64,000 nucleotides of DNA from Apodospora peruviana (Eukaryota > Ascomycota > Sordariomycetes > Sordariales > Lasiosphaeriaceae): the NCBI GenBank assembly GCA_033439685.1, contig JAUEDM010000005.1:806001-870000 (forward strand). Reading direction: 5' to 3'. The notes under the pieces are model-generated. The model did no database searches. It had not been told where the DNA came from and saw only the letters and a program-made list of their open reading frames with translations. The position numbers and the translations under genes are program-made. Positions within the stretch are counted from its first letter, which is position 1; every line of letters begins with the position of its first letter. Below are positions 1 through 12,204 of the stretch, piece after piece.

Positions 1-293
1 TTGACAACCTCCGGTCTGGTTTGCATGATTTATTCCGTAGGTGTTCCAAGAGCTTGTCTTGTCGCCGAAAGCCGTTACCCTCGGCCGATTTCCTGCATTG
101 AGGGTTTGGGCAACGGAACTCGGGCCTGTCGGAACCTGCAAACTCCCCATGTTTCTGCTCGCGTTTGTGCCGACGGAAGATATCCTTTCTATCAAACTGC
201 TCTGCACAATCCGGGCATGTAAAAGAATCCGCCCTAGCCGATCTGAAGAACAGATGTTAGCTCACGGGTTGTGAAACGTCCTCAATAATAGAC

Positions 294-1940
294 TTACAGA
301 GCACCATTCGTCCTCAGCGTCCTGTTAGGAGCACTCTGAATGACATCCCGTCCCACTTCGGATGGATTGTGAGTGTTCCGATTCTGGGCAAACGAAGTTG
401 CCGGATCCAGGTGCTGGAAATTCCAATTCGAATTTTGGTTTGCAGAAGACTGTGTTGATCCAATCATCGGGTTCGACGCCAGTGGCGCCTGATGCGGCGA
501 AGTTGTGACGAGGCTCGCAGGATTCATGTTTGGTGAAGCCGAGAGAGCAGGAAAAATGTCTTGGTTTGACAACATGGTCAACAGGTCGCTTGATAGGTAA
601 GACTCTCTGAAGCTATCGTGAACCGGTAGTGCAGAGAATTCCCGTTCCATGAATGTGGGATGGGAAGTCGTCAGGTCAGGGCTCCCGAACCCGTACAATG
701 AACTGAAGCCATCACTGGCTTCACAAATTGCAGAAAGATCCACTGTCTCGCCGTAAGCTGCTGCACAAACCCAAATGCAGTTGAGGGACATACCGTCAGC
801 GTCGAGATCTCGCTCCCGCTGTGGCTGCCTCGGCAGCAGTGAGGGATCCTCCCTCGGGCTGGCCTGGTTCTGAATGAACATCCAACAAACCCCCCAAAGC
901 ACAACGAGTGCTGGCCATATGGTCCATGGCATCGTCGTACAGAGGTGCCGTATCCCACTTGGGAATTCATCAAAGAAGCGGTAAAGGAGCAAAAGGTAGA
1001 CCAAGGTTTCAAAGTCGGCTCGCCAAAATCGTTTATAGAGTCGGTCGAGGATGTCTTCGGTCATCTGAACCAATCTTAGTAACTCTCCATGGGCCCCTTG
1101 GCCTAGCTTGGAAATGAAGTGATATATCAAGTCAAGGGTAGAAAGCGGCTCCGTTTCAGTTTTCCTATGTTTTAATACCGGACACTTGAGGGCAAGGCTC
1201 GCCAAGGGGTGGTTGGCGGCAGGGAGGAGGAAGACGTGATTCCGAGTCCGCCATCGTTCGTCGCCGAGTATGGCGTCGTCGAGGTCACTCCACGTGTTCT
1301 GGGCATTATCGATTTCAAGACATTTCTTTTCGACCATAACCAGGCCGGCGTAAATCGCCTTAACTTCAGCGACAAGCTGCTCCTGGGAAATTGGCCTTGT
1401 CTCCGGTTCTTTGATCAACTCAGTCGAGTCATCACGCCAATTGCTAGACTGGTTGGAACTGCGGGTTTGTGGACCAGACTGTGACAAGCGAGATGGGTGG
1501 TTGGCAGCGACATTAGCCCTGTTGTATGATGAGTGACGGGGTTGGGGCCGTAGGGCAGGATCTTCATCTGGGTGCCACAACCTGCCCCTCTGGTTATCCC
1601 TGACATCTTGATGTGGAGGGCCACGGTCGAAATCAGCGCGGCTGTCGTCACCCTGGAGAGGAGGCTCGTCCGACACGTAGGCTGGGCGGCGCTTTGGACC
1701 GGCGGTTGGAGATGCCGATGGACGATGGGGGGCCGGCGAAGGTGCAATGAACTCCGTGTCATCCTCCCACTTGGCTCTCGGTGGCCTGGCGCTTTCACAC
1801 CAAGATCCGACTGCGGTGAGCTCTGGAGCCATGTCGAAGTTGTGCTCCGAGTTGTCGCGATGCTGGTGGTCATGTGACTCGTCTGGGCAGCCAGCCTGCC
1901 ACTTCTGCCCACCGAATTTCCCGAGTGTGTATGACCCCAT
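294..1940 (-). CDS. uncharacterised fungal protein with one hydrophobic segment
   Basis: A single open exon encodes about 548 residues from the first ATG (1940); upstream in-frame codons lack an ATG. The N-terminal ~185 residues are charged and low in complexity (Pro, Arg, Ser, Gln rich) and are probably disordered. A better conserved-looking core starts near residue 188 with the stretch QLVAEVKAIYAGLVMVE, a pattern I associate with an unnamed family of fungal proteins. A Trp-rich hydrophobic segment at about residues 337-356 could span a membrane or form a buried helix. The C-terminus is again Ser/Asn rich. No catalytic motif is visible and the function is unknown. A small intron inside the gene cannot be excluded. 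Confidence 0.6.
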   Translation of the reverse strand: MGSYTLGKFGGQKWQAGCPDESHDHQHRDNSEHNFDMAPELTAVGSWCESARPPRAKWEDDTEFIAPSPAPHRPSASPTAGPKRRPAYVSDEPPLQGDDSRADFDRGPPHQDVRDNQRGRLWHPDEDPALRPQPRHSSYNRANVAANHPSRLSQSGPQTRSSNQSSNWRDDSTELIKEPETRPISQEQLVAEVKAIYAGLVMVEKKCLEIDNAQNTWSDLDDAILGDERWRTRNHVFLLPAANHPLASLALKCPVLKHRKTETEPLSTLDLIYHFISKLGQGAHGELLRLVQMTEDILDRLYKRFWRADFETLVYLLLLYRFFDEFPSGIRHLCTTMPWTIWPALVVLWGVCWMFIQNQASPREDPSLLPRQPQRERDLDADGMSLNCIWVCAAAYGETVDLSAICEASDGFSSLYGFGSPDLTTSHPTFMEREFSALPVHDSFRESYLSSDLLTMLSNQDIFPALSASPNMNPASLVTTSPHQAPLASNPMIGSTQSSANQNSNWNFQHLDPATSFAQNRNTHNPSEVGRDVIQSAPNRTLRTNGAL

Positions 1941-4009
1941 CTTCAAGCTTGCAGGCCCGATTAGAGCATTGCATGAAGAGGAGTTGAACAACAGGGGGTG
2001 ACTTGGTATTAACAAGGGAGGGAGGGTGGACGAAGAGTGAGAAAGATAATGTAGGAGGAGCGAGATAAAATAACGCCATTCTTCAGATTTTAGGGTGGGA
2101 AAATGGGCCGCGGTGGCCTCGGGAGAGTTTCAAGTTTTAGGGCGGTGGCTGTGCCCAGAGGGTGGCTCACTTGCCGCTGTGTTTGTGGCGCGTGCTCGAG
2201 ATTCGGGGCGGTTGTTGTTCCTGCAGCTGATACGGGTTTACATTGTAACTACCCTATTCTAGGGATGTGGCCAATGAAAACGGGGCGGCAACCCCCGAAA
2301 CGGAATTTGGGGCGGGCCCCATCGTTGATGAATATTTTGGGGAATAGTATGGACGCATGAGTACGCCCAAATCTGCTGCAGTCGTCCTCAACCCCAAAAT
2401 ATAGACAGGCCTATTATGTCCAATGGCGTGGACTGGTTGAAGTTCCTGCCCACTGGCGGGCCCATCACACCAACCCCAGAACGCCCCTAACTTACACCAC
2501 CCTGAAGTCAGGTCGGTAGACTTCCATATGGTATCGAAACAGCTGACTGTCCAAGCCGGAACAGTAACATCAGTATATAGGTTGGTACCCGCAATTAAGG
2601 GCAGAAATACTTTCCATCTATTGTTCAGGTCCGGCATCGTTTGATCCATTGGACACCGAGGGAACACCTGGACTATACCTAAGAGAGGTACCTAAGAGAG
2701 GTACATATCATAAGTTAACCACGATCAAGTAGCTTGGTGCACTCTGGCTCGGAACACCAAAAGACAGTGTCTAACACGTGGTTGACGGAGAAGACTTGAA
2801 CCAATAGCAGAAACCATGGAGAACACAGACAACCTCTCCACAACCGCCCACGCAGGCTCTACTTTGAGGTACGTACCGAAATCAGGCCGTGAAACAAATT
2901 GCTGACAGAACCAGCGACTGCACAAGCACACGGGACCCAGAGTCTCCGGGCTTGTCGATCTCTCGTGTCCAGGGTTATATGCCCGACAACGTCTTTGCTC
3001 GGCTCTCCTGCAATCCGAACACAAAGGACGCCCAAGTGTCGGCGGATAGGGCTGTAGCAATGGAGGTTCTCATGGATAACCTCAGTCAGGTTGGTACCAC
3101 GGGACGGAAGACTGAAGGCGCATGATGGATTCCATTTATATCAGCCATAGAAATACACTGGAGGGAATATAGGTATGATACAGGGTCCGGCTTCCTTCTG
3201 GCAGTGCCTCATGCGGTAGCTCATACTCTCGTGTCTTTTGTATTTTACTTGCCCACTTATCACCTTACACCGCGAAGCCAGGACCCCCAAATGAATGTGG
3301 GTGGAACCTCAGGGCGTGCACCTAGGTAGAATTCTACAATCGGTTATAGGTAGCCGAAACACCTGTCCCGGCATGCTACCCCCGCTGCCCGCCTGGATGG
3401 TAAATGAAGAACAGAAGCCAAATCCAATTTTACAAGCTTCTATGGTACGCTCCCTGGACCTGTGAGGCGACCGGAAACTTTGCGTTTCGGCGGACACGTT
3501 TCCTTATAATCATGTTCTCCCTTTCAACATTCAAAGTCTCGACACACAAGTTCACGCAGTAACCCATGTCATCTAAGAGATCACACAGGTTCAAGAGCGC
3601 CAAGTAGGCGCTGAACCTGCCGCCGCCGCGGTTCGAAGGCGTTTATCGACCAATTTAATCTATGTATCTACCGCCTAAATTAATCTTTCTAGCACCTAGG
3701 TACGCTGAATAACAATAGCTGGATTTTGAATCTAGAGTCGGGTTCTTTAAGAGTAGACTAAGACGTTCTATAAGAGCGATAAGGTTATAGAGATTTCAAG
3801 TAACCTTGCATATGTCTATAAAAAAGAAAAATATTGCAGACCTTGGGCTAATCAAGGAACCATGGGCGGGCACTTAGGTCGATAACGGAACAAAACTTTC
3901 TCTCCCTCCGGCAAGTCATGCCTGTATTGTTCGTTCGTTCTCGCTCGGTCACGCCGGCTACATATTATGGTCGACCTCGCAGCCCATCATCAGGTAGGAT
4001 TCTTTCCGC
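1941..4009. other. intergenic, no gene recognised
   Basis: About 2.1 kb without a convincing gene. It holds a short tandem duplication (ACCTAAGAGAGGT twice, around 2678-2704) and an AT-rich stretch from about 3640 to 3850 rich in TA-containing steps, as seen in RIP-decayed fungal repeats. Short open frames on both strands have no family resemblance. Confidence 0.5.
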
Positions 4010-6483
4010 TCACGTGCCCCTGAAATGGGCCGTCGCCCGTTTCCCTGTTTCCGCGGTCCCCACGTCGATGCCGGTGCTCATGCCAGCAGGCTGCCTGGAC
4101 GGACCCTTGATTGGAGCAACAGGGAGTTTCCCCAGCACCGCCATGGCCTTGAGCTCGTCCGCCTCCTTGGCGGCTTTCTCGGCGCGCCTTTTCTCGGCAC
4201 GTTCCATCGCAGCCTTGACCCTTTCCTCGTCGTCCCCCTTCTCTGTCCCCGTACTGCCATTCTGGATATCGCTCACGTCGATCGTCAAGTCGGATTCTTT
4301 AGTGGCGTCGATCCGTGAGGACGCCTGTTCCGCTCGAAGGCCCGACAGTTTCTTCTCCGCTTCGTCGTTGGACATCATGATGTTGTAGAACGGGCGACCC
4401 TCCTGGCCGAGAGGACCGCCGTCGGGCCGCGTGATGGGGATCTTGCGGACGGCGGCGACGAGCGCGCACATGAACTTCATGCTGCGCGCGGCGCGCAGCG
4501 GTTCGTTCGACCAGTTGGTCTTGTGGGTGAAGATGACGCGCAGCTCCAGCTTGTTGAGCTCGTGCACGCCGACGATAGCGGTCGCCAGGTTCGGCAGGTA
4601 ATCGCGCTTGTTGTCCGGGTGCTTCAGGAAGGCCTCCAGTTCCGCACGCAGGAAGGCCAGATCCTTGAAGGTCGTGCGGATGTCGATCATCATGGACACG
4701 GCTTGCCGGTTAGCTCCCGAGCGAGTCACGTTCTGGATCCGGCACTGCTGCAGCCACTCGTTGCCGATCTGCATCTCTTGCCAGTTATCCACGCGACGAA
4801 AGACGGTGTAGAGGAGCGATTGGCGCACCACGATCAAGGAGACGGAGCTTTGCGAGTTGCTGTTCCACAGCTCGATGCGGTCTCCAATGTCGTACGGGTG
4901 ATCAAACAGGACGAATATGCAACCGGCCAGGAAATGATGGACGGTGCGGCCGACGGCGAACCCCACACCAAGGGCGAGCGACTGTATGGTCTGCTGGATG
5001 GCCTTGAGAGCGGGGACATAGGTGTTGAGGATGAAGAATATCATGATAACAGCGAGAAAGGCGAGCGCAACCCAGTCAAACGTGTTGATGCAGTGGTCCG
5101 CGCTGTGCATGGATCGATAGATGTTGTTGCGGATCCGGCCGGCTTCGGTCACGGCCCACTCCATCTCGTCCAGCTGGATGTCGCCGCTCTCGTTCTCATC
5201 CAGCACCTTGAAATACCCCTGGGCTTCTTCTTTCCGGAATGGACCCAAGACCTCGGCGATATCCTGAGCAGTCATCTTGTCCTTACCCACAACAACAAAC
5301 GACATCCAGATCCTCCGTCCCAGCGCAGCGGCCGACTTGGGGTTTGCTAGAGCACGTTCAACCGTTGCGTAGCTGGATCCCGGACGCAGCCAGTGCCGTT
5401 TCCCATCTCCCTGGAGGAAGTTGCCGAAGAAGGACGTCATGGCATATGTGTCGACGCCCAGCCGAGCAAGGTAGCGAGAGGCATGAAGACGGTATTCTCC
5501 GTGCTCGGCCCCCGTCGCGTTACCGATGAGCATATCTTCGTCTGCAAACTCCGGCGAGCCGATCGGGTAGAGGTAGATGGACGCCTCGTAGAGCGCCATG
5601 AGTGCATTCTGCATGTCCTTCGAGTGGGCAATACGTCCGAGGTCAGATCGGAAATGGTAGTGGATGGTGATGTAAAGGATCAAGCACTTTTCGACAATGT
5701 AGAAGCCTGTCCACAGGGCGCACTGCTGGAGAACATCGATAATGACGTCGTTCCAGTTGTATTCGTCGTCCGCTTCCTCGACTGAGTTGATCGGAAGGTC
5801 ATAGTTGATGTAAACTAGCTACCGAGGGGACGAAGTGAGACGTTAGCATAGACGACGGCAGAAACAGTGGGCGGTATCACTCACGAAGCCATATGCCAGG
5901 AATGAGGAGGTGAGAAAACCGGCCAGGGTGATGGGGCGTCTGAGCACCCGAAAGATCCTCCAGTATCGAACGTGGGCCGGGTTAACATATCTGAGCAGCA
6001 CGAATCGGTAAGTAGCTGGCAGGCAAACAGACTTGGGAAAGGATAAACCCACCTTGCAATGAACCTGAAAATATACGGTAGCGCAGACCCAAGTCCGTAG
6101 GAGACGCAGAGGCCAAGCCATGTGGTCAGGAGCCAGGCGAATATGAAGAAGAGAAGCTGGCGGTTCTCGGCGACAGGATCGATCGGCTTGGAAAGAGGAC
6201 CCTGGTACTTGCGGTAGAGGATCATGGGAATCGAAATGGGGAGCCCGACAAGGCAGACGATGGAAACGCATTTTAGTGACCACGACACATATTGCCAAAA
6301 GTGCTGTCGATAAGGACCCTCGGCTGTCCGGTAGATTGGGGGCGCTCTTTCGGCGACGGCGCCATCGTCCGTTTGTCCGGCCGAGGACGACAGCGCCCCG
6401 AAGACCTCCTCGCTGACAACTTGTTTCTTCTCCATCTGTCCCGGATCGCCAAATGGATTTTTGGGGTTTGACTGAGGGTCCAT
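4010..6483 (-). CDS. MscS-family mechanosensitive ion channel with EF-hand
   Basis: Three exons: 6053-6483, 5885-5990 and 4010-5818, giving 781 residues. The two introns (5991-6052, 5819-5884) have GT-AG ends and restore the family sequence (the conserved RYVNPAHVRYWRI stretch crosses the first junction). The N-terminus is cytosolic and is followed by several membrane segments. A canonical EF-hand loop (DENESGDIQLDE) lies near residues 386-397. The pore-lining helix and MscS beta domain follow, marked by GDRIELW, LLYTVFRR and NVTRSG. The C-terminal tail is charged and Lys/Glu rich. The family (S. pombe Msy1/Msy2) sits in ER or cell-cortex membranes and controls Ca2+ and volume on hypo-osmotic shock; that role here is inferred from the family. 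The length is usual for the family. Confidence 0.92.
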
Positions 6484-7715
6484 GAAAGCCAACCCTCTAT
6501 CCAAACGGGGCACTCGATGCCTTTGTAGTAGAAAAATAAGTGAACCAGCGTGCCCCTGGCAGGCTGGCTGTGGCGTCAAAAGGGAAGATGTGCAGAAGAA
6601 AACGAGAATCAGGATCAAAGAGAATGTCGGTGAGTTGAAGATGGGGAATGGATGGCTGTGTGTGCCGTAGAGGCGGTGGTCCTTTTGTCAACCCTCGTAA
6701 ACGTCAGATTAGCATTGTATCATGTTCCATGCTGTGCTAGACCCCTGGGCCGCAGGGGGCTGACATGTAGATAATCACAGCCATTGCCGTGATAACTAGT
6801 CCCGGTTGGCGTTCAAAGACGTCTGACAGGGAAGACGACATTCCCGCATGTGGTCCTTTCGTAGGGGTTCCGACAGCAATTCAATCCTTCGACACCGTTC
6901 ATCACATCTCTTTCAAAGGACGTCTCAATAACCTATTTCTTGGCTCTTCAATTGAAATGAAGAGTGCGCCCAAAAAAAACGCCATCGTCAGCAGCTTACT
7001 GAGGAGAAGTTGCCAGGGTGGTCATCTTGGAAGGCGGCCGCAGGGTATGTTAATCTGTAAGCACAAACGGTTTGAAGACTTGAACCGAATTATACCTCAC
7101 AAATAGGTCTCGAGTCTTTGGACCCCAGATATCCACCGCAACGCACAAAACCTTGGCTGCTGTGATCGGCAAATCGTGACTTCGTTTTTCATTTTCCCTT
7201 GTTCGTTCCCGGTCGTTTTGTCTCTTGACAAAAGGTCCCGAAGAAATTTGGCTGACCAGTGTTGATCAGTGATCTAGGCCGCGCCAAGCCGAACCAAACA
7301 CGGTGGCGTGGCTTACACAATGCAGCCGGCGCTGACCAAGCGGGCACAGCACCAAGGTTATCATTCCAGAAGGCCAATCAGCGCCCACCACGGTACGGAC
7401 AAGAATTCAGCCTCACTAAACCCCTGTCCATGTCTCAAGCGATCCTTTCCTCCCAGCCCAGGCAGGCGGGCACAACGGAAGGACCTCGCAGAACTTTAAT
7501 CCGGCCAAGCAATTATATCTCCCATCGCACAGGTGAAACCCCTATTATACCTTCACCTCAATCCTTCGTATCAACTCCTTATAGCCGCGACTGCCCGCAA
7601 GCTTCCTTCGCTACATGTATGCTCCCACCTCTTTCTTTCTCCACCACCAGCCAGATATAGGAATGCCTATTATGGGGCGAACAGCGAGAACATCCAAGAA
7701 GATATTCCTGCAGAA
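6484..7715. other. intergenic, upstream of the MscS channel gene
   Basis: About 1.2 kb containing the 5' flank of the channel gene. Several short frames are open but none resembles a known protein. I see no tRNA or repeat. Confidence 0.45.
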
Positions 7716-7719
7716 TGAA

Positions 7720-8059
7720 GAACGCTTCACCTCTTCAACTTTCAATACCATTCGCCACCAATTCCTCGAGCTCCGGGTCATTGTACACCCGTCGGTATGT
7801 CTCGTTTCCGGCCCGGTCCAGCAATATCTCGATCGTCCTGAAGAGCATCATGAGGTGGACTGTCGCCCAGACAAAGCACATGTCGAGCATGATCTCGGCC
7901 CGCTGTCGCATCAGGTGGACGGGCGCAGATACATGTACCTCCTAGATTTCGGATGCCTATTGGCACATACGGAATCCTTTGTTGCGGGTTGTCGGCAAAT
8001 TCCAGATGTGACTGGGCTTTGTCGTTGGAATCTGCTTGTGGCTGATATAAACCCCTCAT
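7720..8059 (-). pseudogene. coding-like fragment of unknown protein, frameshifted
   Basis: Two adjoining minus-strand frames look protein-coding. The first (about 8059-7935) contains QPQADSNDKAQSHLEFADN and PYVPIGIRN. The second (about 7950-7725) contains RAEIMLDMCFVWATVHLMM followed by an acidic tail and a stop. They lie in different frames with no usable intron between them, so either there is a frameshift or this is a decayed gene fragment. I do not recognise the family. The neighbouring plus-strand P450 pseudogene supports the view that this block is degenerating. Confidence 0.3.
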
Positions 8060-8199
8060 TTCCCGGGCTACTATCCGTAATTACTGCTTGAGAGTGCTTT
8101 TCTTCGTTGGTCATGTTTGAGATATCTCCATCCATCCTTTCCGAATACATCTGCATCGACATTCCTGCTTTCATCCGATCAACCCCGTAACCGACTACA

Positions 8200-9008
8200 C
8201 CGGTGACTGTTAGTGAGGCTCTCCAACGACGCATCGACCAGCACGAGAGCGGTGGCATCGTCAACTTTGGCGCTGACATGTCCGATCTTAGCTCTGCTGC
8301 GGCGGGGCGGGCCGCCGCCTACAGGGCCCACGGCTGGACCCTGCCGCAAAGGGCCGCCGGCGACCTGGCCATTCTCTGGGGCCAGAACGCCAACACGCGG
8401 GCTATGCTCCTCTGACTGCTTACCTATTTCTATTCGACGCCGGATCTGGTAGACCATTTAAGGCAAGAGATCAGCCCCTATATTACCATGACCAACACCG
8501 CCGAGCTCGACGACAGGAAAAATGGTAGCAGTAATAAGAACAAGATCACAGCAATGGATCACGCCGCCCTCGCACGCAACTGTCCACGCCTCAAAGCCTG
8601 TCTATACGAGTCATACCGACTAGCCAACGAGGCCACCTCGATCCGCTACGTCGAGAAAGACATCACCGTGCCCGACGACGGCGAGCACCACCACCTCAAG
8701 GCCCGCACTTTCTTCTCGGGCTCCGCATTTCGTCATCTAGCGGGACCCGTCCGTTTATCCTGACCCGGACCGCTTCATGCCCGACCGCTTTCTCAAGGAG
8801 GTGGAGGTGGTCGACGAGGAGGACGGCGAGAAGAAGAAGCTGGTGGCCGAGTATGGGAACGCTGAAGCCACGGGGTGATGGGACCGCCATGTGCAAGAGG
8901 AGGACCTTTGCCGAAAGGGAGATTTTATCTGTTGCTGCGGCGGTTTTGAGTTTGTGGGATGTTAGTCCTGCTGCTGGTAGTAGCAATAGTAAGGGTTTAT
9001 CTGCGTAG
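8200..9008 (+). pseudogene. cytochrome P450 pseudogene (C-terminal half)
   Basis: The frames carry P450 landmarks in order. An I-helix-like stretch (LAILWGQNANTRAM, about 8365-8410) comes first. It is followed by YFYSTPDLVDHL and the K-helix region LKACLYESYRLANE (about 8593-8635). Next come PDPDRFMPDRFL and a heme-ligand loop GDGTAMCK with the cysteine kept (about 8877-8900). Damage includes an in-frame TGA at 8413-8415 where relatives have Trp, a TAG at 8738-8740 where Gln is expected, and two frame changes (about 8715-8740 and 8860-8880). In the heme loop the expected WGGGTAMCKGR reads RGDGTAMCKRR. The N-terminal half (membrane anchor to H helix) is absent. Most lesions are C-to-T or G-to-A, as RIP would cause. 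The gene cannot encode a working enzyme. Confidence 0.85.
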
Positions 9009-9322
9009 GGAGAGAAAGAGAAAGAAACGGGGTCTTGAAGGTGAATACTAAGCCCGTGCAACAAAGTCTCAGTAAGAAAGAATCTGGATGTTCATCGCCA
9101 TGAGATCAATGCTCTGTGGTATGGTATTATGGTGTCAGGTACCTCTTGACGTTGGGAATACTTGGCGTAAAACCTGTAATGCTGTAATTACAACAAATAC
9201 AAAAGGGTGGGCCACTTTATGGCGAGAAATTTCGTTGAAATTACACCGTAATTAATAAGCAACTGCCCGTTCGTCGCGCTCCCTCCCTGGTAGTTGCCGG
9301 TGAGCCGCCGCTAGCAGCGTAG

Positions 9323-9652
9323 GTACCATCACCCGTAGGACAGTATAATATCGACTGCGAGGCAATCGAGGAAAACTGGCATAACGAGGCTGTTGACATG
9401 AAATTGTCAATTTATATGACCCCCACGCCCGGTATATACCAAGCTAGCTTCGATTTCGGCATCATCGAGGGAGTCATGATGCTGAGCAACGACAACAGCC
9501 TTCTCGACAGATTCTTCGCAGATCAAGAGCATAAAATTGATTCCGACAGTGAGGAGGAGGCCGATGACGATAACGAAGAAGATAGCCAAGATGAGAAACT
9601 GCTGCTATGGGGGGCTCAGCCCCAAAGATATGTGACTTACGTGAGTACCTAG
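9323..9652 (+). pseudogene. orphan exon-like fragment with acidic tail
   Basis: An open frame starts directly after a possible acceptor (TAG at 9320-9322) and runs for about 109 codons. It contains NIDCEAIEENWHNEAVDM and PGIYQASFDFGIIEG and then a Glu/Asp-rich tail. The pattern resembles the C-terminal part of uncharacterised fungal proteins with an acidic end. No upstream exon is recognisable; the preceding sequence is the P450 pseudogene and non-coding DNA. I read it as a gene fragment left by rearrangement; a short real gene starting at the ATG at 9398 is the alternative. Confidence 0.35.
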
Positions 9653-9696
9653 GTAATCATCCTTCCATACGAATTACACCTCAAAAGAACCCTTCT

Positions 9697-12029
9697 TCAA
9701 ACAATTTCGCACTCAACAGTTGGGTGGCCACTCCAACTTCCCGTTAGGTGGTCCTTGTCCCGTGGTAGAAACCCGAGTCCGATGCGCGCATATGACGACG
9801 ACGAGGAACCAGCGCCATGAGGAATAAGGATCAAGCAGATGGTGAACAAGTCCGGGTGAAACTCCCAAACATACAGTGGCAAACAAAGTACCTCCGTATC
9901 TTGGCGATCATTGGGTGGTCGATTTTCCGATCGCGTTACCAGAGCTGTAGCCGGATTGCCACCGGGTACTGATGAACTCGGCGCATCATTATAATCCCAA
10001 TCGAGCGCTGCTTCCCCGATAATCTTATCATCATTATCCGGATGCAGCAACAGCGCCGGAAAACGCGAGTTAACGCCAGCTACTCGCTCCACCGACTCGT
10101 AAAACGCGTTCGGGCCGGTCCCTCTCGTTGGCCCATATGACCGAGCATGGCGCCACTGCGTATATGTGCCATCGCGACGCAGGACAGCTTTTATCATAGG
10201 AGCTCTGAGTCGCAACGACCAATTCGCTGCCGTGCTTGACGTGGCTGCTGGGGCTGCTGGTGTGTTCAGTGGATCCAGGGACGTACAGAATGCTTCAACG
10301 ACCTCAGCTCTCTTCGCTTTGTAATTGTGATTAGGAACATGTCTGGCCGAAAGCGAATAACATGGAAAGCGTATACGGACTTTCCCAACAGATGCCCACG
10401 TCCACGACGGCGCCTTCTGCCGTAAAACCGTGTCTGACACAGTTCGTCGATCATTGAGCGCCACGTACCAGCACAGTCCCATGACGATGTCCTCTTTCCA
10501 CAGCCCGGCTAGGTACGACGCGTCATAGACCTCGGCAAACATGGCCGACAGCGCGGATAGTGCCCGCAGATTGTCAGACGCGAACGAGAGCTCCTTGTCG
10601 CTGTACTCCTCCACCATTAAACACCATGCTGCGAACTTGCCGAGCTGTCTTTCGGCGTTATTCTCATACACGTTTCCGGGCAGGTTGAATAGACATCTGC
10701 GCATCTTGTCGACAGGACCACCAATCGGAAAGATTGTGCCCCCCCAGGCATAAGTACTCGGCACGAACGGCCCTTGCGACGGGTGGAAGGGTTTGGTTTC
10801 GTAGAGCTCTCGCTCGGTGCACTTCCACGACATCTGCGAGCCGAAGACGAGGGCTCGCGACGTCAAGACTTCCTCCTGTAGAATCCAACCGCGCGGTTTG
10901 AGATAGTCTTTGCCGTTGCAAGTTCCTGAGAGCGTCACGTCCCGCGTCGTTGTGAATGCCGCTTCTGAGTCGCCTTGGTCAGTTACTGTGAGTGTGAGCT
11001 GAACCCTGATCGGATTAAGGGAGAGCGGGCTCCTGGTGTGGAAGAGGCCGGCGTGAGTGTTGGGCGCACCTTGCGCACAGATGGTCAGGTCGGCGTGGCG
11101 GTAGATGTCGTGCATATGTTCCAGCTCTTTGGCTAGGTCATCGCTGTCGTCTTGGATTATACAGATGGCGTCGATCCAGATATACTTGTATCCAAGCCGG
11201 TTGGTGGTGTACAACGCGTCCTTGAACGTCATGGGTAGTTCCGTGGCTGGAATGCTGGATCTGAAAGCTTGGTGATTTGTTTTTAGAGTCAGGAACTTCT
11301 TGCCCTGGCCCCAGCAGTAGCTCAGCGCCACGTAGGGGCCGGTTGTCAGATTGCTTGTCTCATGGAGGAGTGGATGATCAAGGTCTGTCACGTCGATGAG
11401 GCGGGTTGGAAGAGGTGTTGGATTTACAGTAAACCTTCCGGCCTCGCAAGCGGCGTGGTCTCCGAGACAGTCATCTCTCCAGAGTCGAACAAGCTCCATG
11501 TTGGCTGGCTGGTCCCATCCTCTCAAAAAGGCCCCGACTTGCGTCTTCCCATGACCCCGCTGAGTTTCGTAGGCCAGGGCGTACTTGTCCATAGCAGCGA
11601 CATAGGCATCTTGAGTTGCCCCATTCTCAGTTAGCCCTCCGATACAAACAACGACAATATCTCATGGGTACAATTTGGCTCACCTGAAATCTCACCAATC
11701 ACCTGCAGCTGTGCATTACCCAGCCGACTCGCGATATCCACAGTCGCCACGCGATCGATTATTCTGCCTCTAAGCTGCCACTCAGGCCGTGAGGTCAAAC
11801 ACAAGATGACATACGCCCCGAGCTCATCGCAGATGCGACTCGGCAGCTCGGTCGTGTACAGCTGGCCTCGAACCAGGCTGCAGAAGTGGCACCCGTTTCC
11901 AACCGCTTGCTGCCACGACTCCTTGGTTCGATGGAGAACATGGACGTATTTGCTTGCGTTGAGCGATTTGATCTGAGGATCAGGTCTGCGGAAGTGCAGG
12001 TCCCGGCACTGGTCGCAGCGCGCGTTCAT
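9697..12029 (-). CDS. HET-domain (heterokaryon incompatibility) protein 1
   Basis: Two exons, 11684-12029 and 9697-11609, encode about 752 residues. The 74-bp intron has a GTGAGC donor and a CTAAC branch and ends in AAG. The N-terminus carries a CDQC motif and a later CHFC, a possible small metal site common in this subgroup. The HET core (PF06985) is clear. It shows YVALSYCWG near residues 208-216, then ELPMTFKDAL, then LGYKYIWIDAICIIQDD near residue 260, and a following DIYRHADLTI segment. The C-terminal half has the usual variable region with WSWASVGK-like aromatic motifs. HET proteins trigger cell death when incompatible strains fuse, or act in stress-linked death; the role of this copy is inferred. 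A diverged 250-bp repeat lies just upstream. Confidence 0.9.
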
Positions 12030-12204
12030 AGTTATCAGGTTTACTTATTGGGATGAAATGATCAAGGTAGGGACATACAACTGAAGTCAGATTCTCCCAT
12101 TGCAGGCGGGTGCGTGTCATGCATGCAGCCTGCAGGCCCATGTGGTGTTGCCTGAGGCTGGCATTGATTGGGCAGCAAGTAGCACAAGACAGGCAACCAT
12201 ATCT

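Noticed and set aside
2254..2667. 137-codon minus-strand frame
   Set aside because: No recognisable motif and it lies in a stretch with repeats and poor codon structure.
4523..5350. 275-codon plus-strand frame opposite the mechanosensitive channel
   Set aside because: Antisense shadow; the minus strand carries the conserved MscS and EF-hand motifs.
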